From Methylocystis sp. (GTDB taxonomy: Bacteria; Pseudomonadota; Alphaproteobacteria; Rhizobiales; Beijerinckiaceae), in NCBI RefSeq assembly GCF_021731785.1, contig NZ_JAKFWS010000035.1, forward strand, positions 1 to 49,962: 49,962 nt of DNA, in the 5' to 3' direction. How positions within the stretch are numbered: the first letter of the stretch is position 1; each line of letters starts with the position of its first letter. Both the position numbers and the translations under genes were made by a program. Shown piece after piece: positions 32,774-40,967 of this stretch. The notes beneath the pieces are model-generated. The model saw only the letters and a list, made by a program, of their open reading frames with translations. It was not told the origin of the DNA and searched no databases.

Positions 32774-33124
32774 TCAGTTGTCTACAGAGCCAGAATGGGC
32801 CCGGCCGCTGAACGCGTCGACATGTATTTTGAAAATGCGGCCGTCCCGGCGCAGCAGGCTGATCTCATAAATAAGTCCTTCGCCCAATTGGCACAGCCTT
32901 GCGCCGAGCGGTTCGCTCTGCAATCGCAGGGCGGCCTCCCGCATGCTTCGGAAAGGATCAGCGAGCTTGTGCGCTTCGAATTTGCCGCGCGCCTGGGCCA
33001 TCGTGAAGCACTGCATACGCGCTGGAGGGGGATCTTCGGCGCGAGCGGAACACGCGAAGCCGGCCGTCGCCGCGAGGGCGGCGACGGCGAACGCCCGTCT
33101 TCCAAAACATCCGGCGGCCGGCAT
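32774..33124 (-). CDS. Exported PepSY-like protein
   Basis: 116 residues from ATG 33124, preceded by a GGGGAG site; signal peptide RRAFAVAALAATAGFACSARA. Mature part CFTMAQARGKFEAHKLADPF, then GEGLIYEISLLRRDGRIFKI HVDA is the PepSY fold (strand-helix-strand), thought to inhibit proteases or to sense. Small PepSY genes often precede PhoPQ-type systems, and this may be a periplasmic partner of the adjacent kinase. Confidence 0.8.
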   Translation of the reverse strand: MPAAGCFGRRAFAVAALAATAGFACSARAEDPPPARMQCFTMAQARGKFEAHKLADPFRSMREAALRLQSEPLGARLCQLGEGLIYEISLLRRDGRIFKIHVDAFSGRAHSGSVDN

Positions 33125-33192
33125 GCGCCTCTCCCCGCCGCATATTCGGCCGAAAGCCATGAACGCGCAATGAATGATCGGCGCCGCCGCGT

Positions 33193-33408
33193 TCAGCCGC
33201 CGGAGGCGCGGCAAGCGTCGCGCGTTTTCTTGTAGTCGAGAATCATCGCGGCGAGAGGCGTGTCCTTGGGCAAGGCGCGCAACTGCTTCGCTGCGATCTT
33301 CTGCTCTTCCAGCGAATAGGCGACGAGCGGGGGACAGCCTCCGCCCGTCGACTGGCACGCGCCAAGAGCGATGCTAAAAGCGCCCAAGATCGAGATCTTG
33401 CGAAACAT
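33193..33408 (-). CDS. Small lipoprotein, o-spanin-like, GTA lysis cassette
   Basis: 71 residues from ATG 33408. Lipobox in ISILGAFSIALGAC, then QSTGGGCPPLVAYSLEEQKI and DYKKTRDACRA. It overlaps in another frame the membrane-protein gene just upstream (33374-33595), the nested arrangement of Rz/Rz1 spanin genes. With a holin-like protein and an amidase adjacent, an outer-membrane spanin is the best reading. It is the last gene of the GTA cluster. Confidence 0.6.
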   Translation of the reverse strand: MFRKISILGAFSIALGACQSTGGGCPPLVAYSLEEQKIAAKQLRALPKDTPLAAMILDYKKTRDACRASGG

Positions 33409-33595
33409 CTTCCACGCTCCTGCGCTCAACCATGATTTCCGCCTGTCGCTTCGCGGCATGCAGATCCGCTTCGACGCGGCGCGCCTTTTCCTGGTCCCCG
33501 CCGCCGGCGAAGAGGCGCGCGAGCAACGCGCGCCCGAGCGCATAGAGGACGGCGCCGGCGATTGCGATGAGACCGAACACTATCAGCTTCGACAT
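33374..33595 (-). CDS. Small inner-membrane protein, i-spanin-like
   Basis: 73 residues: one N-terminal helix (LIVFGLIAIAGAVLYALGRA) followed by a charged coiled-coil-like segment (QEKARRVEADLHAAKRQAEI). This topology suits an inner-membrane spanin. Its 3' end overlaps the lipoprotein gene by 35 bp out of frame. One base separates it from the holin-like gene. Confidence 0.6.
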   Translation of the reverse strand: MSKLIVFGLIAIAGAVLYALGRALLARLFAGGGDQEKARRVEADLHAAKRQAEIMVERRSVEDVSQDLDLGRF

Positions 33596-33596
33596 G

Positions 33597-33773
33597 TCAG
33601 GCCGTTCCTGGCGGCGTCGAGGTGATGCTGCGCATGATCGCCATCACCGCCGCCGATCCGACGGCGACGGCGCCCGCCTTCGGATCGTTGAGGAATGCGA
33701 TCCAGTCGGTGGAGGCGAGCGCGCCGAACGCAGCCACGAGTCCGGCCGCGACATAAGTACGATAGCCTTGCAT
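33597..33773 (-). CDS. Holin-like small membrane protein
   Basis: 58 residues from ATG 33773; the longer frame upstream shadows the amidase gene. MQGYRTYVAAGLVAAFGALA and AGAVAVGSAAVMAIMRSITS are two short hydrophobic helices with a connecting DWIAFLNDPK loop. Position between amidase and spanin-like genes suggests a holin of the GTA lysis module. Confidence 0.6.
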   Translation of the reverse strand: MQGYRTYVAAGLVAAFGALASTDWIAFLNDPKAGAVAVGSAAVMAIMRSITSTPPGTA

Positions 33774-33816
33774 GTTGAGTTTCCTTTCGTCATGCCGGAA
33801 AGCCGCCGGCGCGGTT

Positions 33817-34428
33817 TCACTTTCGGCCAAGCACTCGCGAGACGAACGAATCCATGGCGAAGGCGGGACCGGGATCGCGCTTTCGCGTCGGCGCGATGTC
33901 GTCATGACCGGCGATTTCGGCGATGCCGTAGGTCTGGCAGAGCGCTTTTGCGACATCGACGGCGGCCGAGATCTGAACGGCGGGATAGATCATCCAGGGC
34001 TTCTGCGCGCCCTTGTCCAACTTGTGCGCGAGCATCGCCACTTGACTTGCCGGCAGGCTTCTTCCGTTGACGTCGGCGAATTTGCCGTTGGCGAGCTTCG
34101 TCAACGGTCCGGCGTTGGTCAGCTCTATGCCGATCGAAAAGCCGTTGCAGTTCGAGCGGCGCTTCCAAACGCTTTTCCCAGCGTGCCAAGCGACGCGATT
34201 GAAAGGCGCAAGCTGCGTCACCGTTCCGTCGAGTTCGATGACGAGATGCGCAGAGGCTTTTGCGTTCGGGTTACACAGCCAGGAGATCGCGCCTTTTGCC
34301 GACTGCGACGCGGTGTAATGCATAATCAGCAGCGAAGGCTTCAGAACGCCGCCGACGTTGGGCGTCGGCTTTTGCGCAACCGGCTTGTCGTCTTGGTGCA
34401 GGACGTGATTCTTCACGGCGAAGGCCAT
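33817..34428 (-). CDS. N-acetylmuramoyl-L-alanine amidase (endolysin)
   Basis: 203 residues from ATG 34428 with an AAGGAG site. Amidase_2 fold: LIMHYTASQSAKGAISWL (zinc His), SAHLVIELDGTVTQLAPFNR, VAWHAGKSVW (zinc His), NGFSIGIELTNAG, and IAGHDDIAPTRKRDPGPAFA with the last zinc His and the catalytic Lys region. Cleaves the peptide stem from peptidoglycan to release particles. The frame is open far upstream but that part shadows the Gly-rich tail gene. Probably intact. Confidence 0.9.
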   Translation of the reverse strand: MAFAVKNHVLHQDDKPVAQKPTPNVGGVLKPSLLIMHYTASQSAKGAISWLCNPNAKASAHLVIELDGTVTQLAPFNRVAWHAGKSVWKRRSNCNGFSIGIELTNAGPLTKLANGKFADVNGRSLPASQVAMLAHKLDKGAQKPWMIYPAVQISAAVDVAKALCQTYGIAEIAGHDDIAPTRKRDPGPAFAMDSFVSRVLGRK

Positions 34429-34589
34429 GCGCCGACTCCTTTTTAGTTTCGTCGAGAGGGTTTGTTGTTGACGCGGGGGGTCATCGAGCCCGCGCGAATT
34501 CGCGGTCGCGAAGCTCCTCACAGCTCGATGGCGAACTGAGAACGAGCGCCGTAGATTCTTCGTTAGGCGATCGCGCCGGCGGCGCTGAC

Positions 34590-36176
34590 TCAGAAGAATT
34601 CGAAGATCATGGCGTATCCGTCGCCGCCGGCGCCGCCCGCGCCCGAGTCGGCGCCGTTGTGAGCGGCCCCGCCTCCGCCGCCGCCGCCGCCGAGACCGCC
34701 GTCGCCGCCAGCGCCTGGAGCCGTCAGGTCTGAGGCGCCTCCGCCTCCGCCTGTGCCCCCTTGCTCGATCGGACCCATTCCGCTGGACCACGAGTAGCCT
34801 GGGCCGCCGTTGACGGCGCCGCCTGCTACTCCGGCATTGCCGGCATAGGTACCGCCGCCGATGTAGATGATGCCGCCGTAGCCGCCGTTTCCCGTGGCGT
34901 TCGCGGCCGTTATCCCTCCGCCAGCTCCTCCGCCGGAGGGACTGTCGTAGAGGCACTGGCCTCCCCAACCTGCCGGTCCGGCGGCGCTGCCGCCCCCGCC
35001 GCCACTGCCGCCGTAAATGTTCGATCCGACGCCGCCGTCGCCGCCGAAGCCGCCGTTGCCGAGGCCGAAAGAGCCGACGCCGCCCGACGCGCCGGAGCCC
35101 GAGCTTCCGGACGAGGCCCGGCCGCCGGCGCCGCCACCGCCCGACGCGCCGCCGATCTGGCCGCCGGCCCCGCCGCCGCCGCCCGCATAAAGCAGCGATC
35201 CGAAGCTCGTGGCGCCTCCGGCGGAGCCGTCGTTCCCGTTGGCGCCGTTCGCCGTCTGCGTCGCCCCTCCGAGGCCGCCTGCGCCGACAAAGACGGCCTT
35301 GGAGGCGCCGATCTGGGCGGCGGTAAATCGTCCGCATACGAGTCCGCCGCTACCGCCGCCGCCGCCGCCGGAGGCTGCCGCGCCGGACGCCGTCCTCGCG
35401 CCGGAGCCGCCGCCTCCGTCGGCTCCAAAGAGCCGCACCTCGGCGAAACGCAGTCCCGGCGTCGGCGTGTAGGTTCCGTTCGACGTGAAAACGCGGATTT
35501 TCGTCGGGCCGCCGCTCGGAAAGGCGACCTCGCCGGTCGCCTTGTCGACGACGACCGCTTCCTTCCACGTCGAACCGTCGCCCGACACTTTGACATGAAA
35601 ATTATCGTCGCCGGTCAGACCGGTCTCGGCGCGAGCGGAATAGTTTGACTCGTAAAGTTGCGAGACCGTTTTCGCCGCGCTCTCCTTGTTGAGCGCGAAG
35701 CGAAGATCGCCATCGCCGCCGTCCGCAACGTATTTCGCAGTGAACAGCGTCGCATTGAGTCTCGCCAGCAGCGGATTGGCGCCGTCGGCGGTCGCGCCGA
35801 CGCCAAGCAGCGACAGATTCTGCAGCTGGCGCAAAGCCAGGCCGCCGTCGATCCATGCGGCGCCGTCATAGAGCAGCAGGAGCTGTTCCGTTTCGACATA
35901 AGCCCGCCAGCCGGCCTGTGGCGCAAGAAAGCTCCAACCGCCCGCGAGGAACGTCGCGACCTGATTGGTCTTGCCGGCGAACGCGCCCGTGGCGCCGGCG
36001 CCGACGAGCAGACGATCGCCTTCCGCCGGAGTTGCTGGCGGCGACGTCACGTTTCTATCCGAGATCGAAAGTTGCGTCAGCGCATCGATCAGCGCCAGCG
36101 CTTCATTGTGCGTGACGTGCTTTTGCGCTTGCGCCGCGTCAAGGAAGGGCAGCGCAAGATGCGTCGTTTGCGTCAT
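34590..36176 (-). CDS. DUF2793 tail-fibre-like protein with Gly-rich C-terminus
   Basis: 528 residues. N-terminal DUF2793 domain (MTQTTHLALPFLDAAQAQKH, VTHNEALALIDALTQLSISD, FLAPQAGWRAYVE), found in GTA and alphaphage tail proteins that attach to the baseplate. After about residue 240 the C-terminus becomes a Gly/Ala/Ser-rich repeat adhesin (stretches such as GGAGGQIGGASGGGGAGGRA), typical of receptor-binding tips. Lies directly after orfg15. Product is probably the host-binding fibre. Confidence 0.85.
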   Translation of the reverse strand: MTQTTHLALPFLDAAQAQKHVTHNEALALIDALTQLSISDRNVTSPPATPAEGDRLLVGAGATGAFAGKTNQVATFLAGGWSFLAPQAGWRAYVETEQLLLLYDGAAWIDGGLALRQLQNLSLLGVGATADGANPLLARLNATLFTAKYVADGGDGDLRFALNKESAAKTVSQLYESNYSARAETGLTGDDNFHVKVSGDGSTWKEAVVVDKATGEVAFPSGGPTKIRVFTSNGTYTPTPGLRFAEVRLFGADGGGGSGARTASGAAASGGGGGGSGGLVCGRFTAAQIGASKAVFVGAGGLGGATQTANGANGNDGSAGGATSFGSLLYAGGGGGAGGQIGGASGGGGAGGRASSGSSGSGASGGVGSFGLGNGGFGGDGGVGSNIYGGSGGGGGSAAGPAGWGGQCLYDSPSGGGAGGGITAANATGNGGYGGIIYIGGGTYAGNAGVAGGAVNGGPGYSWSSGMGPIEQGGTGGGGGASDLTAPGAGGDGGLGGGGGGGGAAHNGADSGAGGAGGDGYAMIFEFF

Positions 36177-36184
36177 CGTTGTAC

Positions 36185-37399
36185 CTATTGGACGGTGAGA
36201 GTCGTCGTCAGCGGAAAGCCGCGTCCGACCGTCGCGCTCATCTGATAAAGCGCGAGCGTCAGCTCGCTTTGCGGCGCGCCGAAATCGGCGACTTCATCGG
36301 CGGCTGGATAAAGTAGCGATGTTGCGGCGGCGATCAGGGTCCGCGTTCCGCTTGCTGGCAGCGCGATGTCGGCCTCATACAATTCGCTTGCCTCGCCAAG
36401 CGGAATGTCGAGCGCCTCCCAGGCGTCGGAGTCGAGGCGTCCGCGCCGCACGATGTCGATGACGACGCCCGACGGCGTGCGCCGCGCGCGCGCTTTGGCC
36501 GGCGGGTAGGGACGCAAAGCTTTGTTCGTGGCCGCGACCGTCGGCTGAACGAAGATCGGCTCCGCATAGTCGCGATCGGCGGGGCCGATCCGATAGGTGA
36601 TCGGCGCGCCGATCTCGGAGACCTTGCGCGCAAGCGGCGCGATGGCGTCATTGAGCAGCACGACCGTCGAACCCGCCGGCGCATCACGAGTCGCGAGATG
36701 TTCTTGGCCGCCGAGTCCGCGTGTGAGCCGCGATAGCCGATAGGTCTTTTCGCCGACAAGTTCGGCCTGAGCGAAAGCGAAAATTTCCCACTCGTCGTCG
36801 ACGCGGATCGCCATCGCCGTGCGTCCGGCAAGCGCCGCGAGATCGCCGACGGACGAGAGTTCTCCGGCGCCGATTGTTACGGTGACGACGTTTCCCTTGT
36901 CGAAGCGCCCGACAGGACCGGCGTTCAAAACATCGAGGGTCTCGCCGACAATCGCGCGCTTCCCGATGATCGCGACCTGTTCGTAGCCGCCCTCGAACGT
37001 CAGTCTCCAGATCGCGAGGGCGCCGGGCCATGGATCGGCGAAGGCCGCGACATAGGACAGCGACTCGTCGCCGCGCGCGAGCGCCAGATCGAGAATTTCC
37101 ACCCGCGGCGGGCCGACCGTCTTCGGCGAAACGACGCCGGGGCGTCCGAGCAGCGGCGCCGCCGCATCGTAAACGGAAGCATCCGCCGCGCGGGCGCTCA
37201 CATGCCGCGAAGCGCCATCGCTAATGCGCTGGATCTGAAACAGTCGGTCGCCGCCTGCGGCGCCGAGTCTGACGAGATCGCCGGGTTGCAGGGCGATGAG
37301 GCCCCGCCGTAGCACAAATTCCGCGGTGTCGCGTCCGATCCACAAGTCCTGGAGCCAGCAGTCAGCAAGCGTCTGCGCATTGGCGCGGTGCGTCATCAC
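36185..37399 (-). pseudogene. GTA orfg15 megatron protein, C-terminal part after a frameshift
   Basis: 404 residues, continuing the orfg15 family without its own promoter: THRANAQTLADCWLQDLWIG, then IALQPGDLVRLGAAGGDRLF and RLSRLTRGLGGQEHLATRDA. In homologues this is one polypeptide with the part encoded at 37396-40065. The reading frame of the upstream part would be restored by a one-base change between 37420 and 37440: this frame reads ARQSDAQAAVMTHRAN across the join. Translation from the in-frame ATG near 37399, coupled to the upstream stop, could still make it separately. Confidence 0.85.
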
Positions 37400-40065
37400 C
37401 GCCGCCTGCGCATCGCTTTGGCGCGCCGAAGGCCTTCGAGCCTGCGGGACAAGACCCGCGCCAGTTGGAAATCATTCTCGGAATCGGAGAAGGAGAGCGC
37501 AATCTCCTGCGGCAGTTCGCTTTCCTGCGCCCGGGTCAGCGTGACAAGCGACGCGGTTTTCCCGACAACGAGATCGTCTTCGCCAATGTCGCGCACCGGA
37601 TTTCCGCGCCGCTCAACGAAGCGCAATGCGCCGGCGTTTGCCACGGCGTCAAAGCCGAAAAGCGCGGAAAGCGGATCGATCGCCTCGCGCGGCGACATCG
37701 GCCGCTCCAGGACGTAGCCGTCGAGAAAGCCGCCGACGTTTGGCCGTTGCGCAACGCCGTCGGGCGTAGAAACGGCGCCGGCGAGCGCCGGCAGCAGACG
37801 ATCGAGCGGCGCGCCTTCGAGGCGCCCATTCAACCAATGGCCGGTCTCCCAATTGGCGGCGTCGCTCCAGGCGTCGCTTTGCGTCGGAAAGGCGGGAAAG
37901 GGGCGGGCGTCCCAGCACCAGATGTGCAGCCGCGCTGGATCGACCATCGGTCCGCCGTAGACGTTCGACGTCGGGTTGCGCGCGGCGGCGCCGGGCGAGG
38001 ACGGATCGAAATGCACGATCATCGCTTCGATGAATCGCGCCTGTATGAGATCGTCGCGGCCGTTGCGCGAGAAATAGGGCAATCCGCCTTCGCTCGATCG
38101 CGGGTCCGGAAAAACATTCGGCGCATTGGCGCCGCGGTCGACGGCGGGACATCCCGTCTCGACGATCCAGATCGGCTTTGATTGAGGCGTCCATGCGGTT
38201 GGGGCGGCGAGCTCGGCGCCGCCGACGCGCTCAAAATGAGGCTGCGACCACCACGACAGCATGTCCTTCTGGCGGAAGACCCAGGGCTTGCCGAGCCCGT
38301 CGCTGATCGGCGTGCGAGTTTGCGCCGCGCGCGCAGTCGCATCGGCGTAATGCCAGTCATAGGCTTCGCCCGAGGCGACGCGCGATGTGAGATAGGAGAG
38401 ATCGTAAATGCTCGCCGCTTGCTGCGCGTCGAGATGGGCGTCGCCGTCGCGCCAGTCGGAGAGCGGCCAGTAGACGTCGACGCCAACGAAATCCACGGCG
38501 CTCGACGCCCATAGCGGGTCAAGCGGAAAGCGCACTTCGTCGCTCGCAGGAACATGCGCGCCATATTCCGTCCAGTCTGCGGCATAGGAGATTTTGGTTT
38601 GCGCGCCGAGGATCGCCTTCGCTTCCGCGGCGAGGGCGGTCAGCGCCGTGACGGCGGGATATTCGCCTGGACCAGAGCGCACGCGCGTCAAGCCGATCAG
38701 CTCGGAACCGATGAGGAAGGCTTCGACGCCGCCGGCCGCGACGCAAAGATTGGCGCCATGCAGAATGAAATCGCGATAGCGCGTGAAGAATGCGTCGAGT
38801 TGCGCCGCCGCCGCGGCGCCCGCATCAGGCGAACCGGGCCTGCCCGGCGCCGGATCGCAAGTAATGCGTCCCCGCCAAGGAAACGCCGGTTGTCCGATGG
38901 CGCCTGTGTAAGGATCGGGCAGCGCATTGCCCGGCGGCACGTCCATCATCACGAACGGATAGAACGTCACCGCAAGACCGCGCGCCTTGAAGTCGGCGAT
39001 CGCCGCGCTGACCGACGCGTCGCTCGGCGTGCCGCCGTAGGCGGAGCGTCCGTCGATTTGCGAAACGAGGCGCGCGGTCGAGCGAACCAGTCCGGCGACG
39101 GACCAGTCGGGCGGCCAGAAGCCGCCCAGAACGAAGGAGAATTGACCGATGGTCTTGAACGTCGCGTCGACGCGCGGCGCGATCGTGCAATGTTCGGCGC
39201 GAAGATCGTCGCCGAACCAGGCGACGACCAACGCGACGCTTTCGAGATTTGGACAGAGCACCTGCAAAGCGTCGATCGAGGCTGTCCAGTCGGTCGCGGC
39301 CGTCAACTGATGGCGGTTTTCCGCGGCGGTGGCGCCGGGCGAATAGAAGTTGAGCTTGAGGGCAGGGTGGTAGCCGGCTTCGGTCGCGCCGGGAATGAGG
39401 TCGACAGCGCGGATCAATGCGCCGAGGCCCTCGACGGGCTTCACGACTTCGAAAGTGAATTGCGGAATGCGATTGCCAAAGGTCGCCAGCGGAAGATCGT
39501 CAAACACGATATAGGCGAGGCCGCGATAGGCCGGCGCGTTCTCAGCTCCCTCTTTCGCCGCGATCAGCGGATCGGGCTCCTGATCCTCGTCGCCGGAATA
39601 AATGCGGATCGGCAGCGTCGTCATGTCGAGCTCCGATCCGTCGGCCCAAATGCGGCGCACGAAGGCGATGGGCCCTTCACACAGGCCGATCGCGAAATTC
39701 GCGGAATAGGAATAGGTGAATTCAACTTTGAGTCCGCCGCCTCCGCCGCCGCCTTTGCCTTGATGCTGCGTTTGCCCGAAGGAGACGTTGGCCCGTTCGA
39801 GGAAGCGCGTCGCCCAGATCATCTGACCGCCGATGCGCGCCCGGCCATAGACGCGCGGCACGCCGGCGCCTTCGGTGGAGGTGATCCCGTCCATGGATTT
39901 CAGCCGCGGACCGATCGAATAGCGCGGCGAGGCATGTGGTTGCAGAGCGGAGTCGATGAAGGAGCTGCCCAATCCGCCGATGAGCCGGCCGATCGAGGAG
40001 CCGACAGGTCCGCCGACCGCGCCGCCGGCGACGGAGCCAATCGTCTGCAGAACAAGAGTGGCCAT
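37396..40065 (-). CDS. GTA orfg15 megatron/TIM-barrel baseplate protein, N-terminal part
   Basis: 889 residues from ATG 40065 (MATLVLQTIGSVAGGAVGGP, the family start). N-terminal membrane-like Gly-rich segment, then RYSIGPRLKSMDGITSTEGA, a beta-rich hub, and a GTA TIM-barrel domain (about residues 400-700): GVEAFLIGSELIGLTRVRSG, SYAADWTEYGAHVP, SAVDFVGVDVYWPLSDW, PIWIVETGCPAVDRGAN. Phage-tail_3-like region follows (ALFGFDAVANAGALRFVERR). The protein ends early at LEGLRRAKAMRRRR because of a frameshift. In RcGTA this protein forms the baseplate hub that opens the host envelope. Confidence 0.9.
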   Translation of the reverse strand: MATLVLQTIGSVAGGAVGGPVGSSIGRLIGGLGSSFIDSALQPHASPRYSIGPRLKSMDGITSTEGAGVPRVYGRARIGGQMIWATRFLERANVSFGQTQHQGKGGGGGGGLKVEFTYSYSANFAIGLCEGPIAFVRRIWADGSELDMTTLPIRIYSGDEDQEPDPLIAAKEGAENAPAYRGLAYIVFDDLPLATFGNRIPQFTFEVVKPVEGLGALIRAVDLIPGATEAGYHPALKLNFYSPGATAAENRHQLTAATDWTASIDALQVLCPNLESVALVVAWFGDDLRAEHCTIAPRVDATFKTIGQFSFVLGGFWPPDWSVAGLVRSTARLVSQIDGRSAYGGTPSDASVSAAIADFKARGLAVTFYPFVMMDVPPGNALPDPYTGAIGQPAFPWRGRITCDPAPGRPGSPDAGAAAAAQLDAFFTRYRDFILHGANLCVAAGGVEAFLIGSELIGLTRVRSGPGEYPAVTALTALAAEAKAILGAQTKISYAADWTEYGAHVPASDEVRFPLDPLWASSAVDFVGVDVYWPLSDWRDGDAHLDAQQAASIYDLSYLTSRVASGEAYDWHYADATARAAQTRTPISDGLGKPWVFRQKDMLSWWSQPHFERVGGAELAAPTAWTPQSKPIWIVETGCPAVDRGANAPNVFPDPRSSEGGLPYFSRNGRDDLIQARFIEAMIVHFDPSSPGAAARNPTSNVYGGPMVDPARLHIWCWDARPFPAFPTQSDAWSDAANWETGHWLNGRLEGAPLDRLLPALAGAVSTPDGVAQRPNVGGFLDGYVLERPMSPREAIDPLSALFGFDAVANAGALRFVERRGNPVRDIGEDDLVVGKTASLVTLTRAQESELPQEIALSFSDSENDFQLARVLSRRLEGLRRAKAMRRRR

Positions 40066-40081
40066 GGGCGTCTCGAAGAAT

Positions 40082-40200
40082 GTCATTCCCGACGCGCGCA
40101 TCGCGCGCGATCGGGAATCAAGACTATTGCAGAGACTCGCGTGAGCGGCTCTGGATTTCCGGTCAGGCCTTCGGCCTGCCGGGAAAGACAAATTGGAAGC
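40082..40200. repeat. Dispersed intergenic repeat, copy 1
   Basis: About 119 bp of short palindromes (GCGCGCATCGCGCGC; AGGCCTTCGGCCTGCCGG) bounded by GTCATTCC and TTGGAAGC. It shares the order GTCATTCC, GATCGGGAATC, CGGGAAAGAC, TGGAAGC with 48497-48605. It lies between the orfg14 stop and the orfg15 start, where GTA genes are normally packed. Confidence 0.6.
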
Positions 40201-40202
40201 AT

Positions 40203-40634
40203 TCAGTCAGTAACGCCGGGAAAGGCGAAGGCGGCGACAAGCTTCTTGCGCCAGTGCGCGCCGATCGCGACCTCCGCCACGCCGACTCCGGCATGCGCAT
40301 GCGCCATATGCGTCGCCGATGTCGCGATCCCGAGATGTTTTGCCGGCAGAAATTCGCGAAAGCGAAACAGGAGAATGTCGCCCGCGCGAAAATCGCTCAA
40401 AGGGATCGACGTAAAATGCCGTTTCGCGGCATCAAACAAGGTCTCGGCGCCCGAGGCTTCAGCCCAGTCCGGCGTATAGGCCGGCGCCGCCTCCGGCTCT
40501 TCGCCGATGACGTCGCGCCAGACGCCGCGCACGAGCCCGAGACAGTCGCAGCCGACATGGATGAGCGACGCCTGATGCGCATAAGGCGTGCCTATCCAGC
40601 GCCGCGCCGCGGCGGCGATGTCGGCGCGCGTCAT
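40203..40634 (-). CDS. GTA orfg14 NlpC/P60 peptidase
   Basis: 143 residues. NlpC/P60 motifs: ARRWIGTPYAHQASLIHVGC DCLGLVRG with the catalytic Cys (GCDCLG), and HLGIATSATHMAHAHAGVGV with the catalytic His. In RcGTA the homologue is a tail-tip murein peptidase that helps DNA entry. ATG 40634 overlaps the stop of the DUF2163 fragment (ATGA), the normal gene order for orfg13-orfg14. Confidence 0.9.
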   Translation of the reverse strand: MTRADIAAAARRWIGTPYAHQASLIHVGCDCLGLVRGVWRDVIGEEPEAAPAYTPDWAEASGAETLFDAAKRHFTSIPLSDFRAGDILLFRFREFLPAKHLGIATSATHMAHAHAGVGVAEVAIGAHWRKKLVAAFAFPGVTD

Positions 40635-40897
40635 CGAAAGAAGCTCCCGCCGTCCATCGCCGGAGCGAGCGAACTTGGATAGGCGATGACCCGGTCATTG
40701 CCCGGCATGTGTGGGAAGCCGCGGAAGTTGACGATATTGTCGAACTTCAGACGACAGGTTGTCGGCGTCATCCGCGCAGCGACGATCAGCGCCTGGATCA
40801 GTTCATCTTCCTCCGCGCCGTCTTCGCGCAGCCATGATTTTGGGTCGGCGAGCGAGACAGGCTCGATCGCCGGCGCGCCGATCAGCATCGGTCGCAT
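40631..40897 (-). pseudogene. Chimera of GTA orfg6 N-terminus and orfg13 (DUF2163) C-terminus
   Basis: 88 residues from ATG 40897. The first 43 (MRPMLIGAPAIEPVSLADPK to LIQALIVAARM) are the start of the GTA head-tail connector/adaptor; the remainder (TCRLKFDNIVNFRGFPHMPG, then VIAYPSS and DGGSFF) is the C-terminal end of the DUF2163 tail protein. Both families are about 200-300 residues long. The fusion marks an in-frame deletion of everything between: rest of orfg6, head-closure, tail-terminator, major tail, tape-measure and DUF2460 genes. A functional product is unlikely. Confidence 0.8.
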
Positions 40898-40967
40898 CGC
40901 GTTTCCTGCAGTTTCGAGAGAATAGGGCCGCGACCTTTTGGTCACAGCCCTCGATCGGGCGCGGCTG

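Noticed and set aside
34430-35337. Long N-terminal extension of the amidase frame, and antisense frames over the Gly-rich region
   Set aside because: Arg-rich shadow of the Gly-rich DUF2793 gene; the amidase has its own ATG and ribosome-binding site at 34428.
38554-40479. 641-codon open frame on the plus strand
   Set aside because: Antisense to orfg15 and orfg14, which have clear domains; no motif in this frame.
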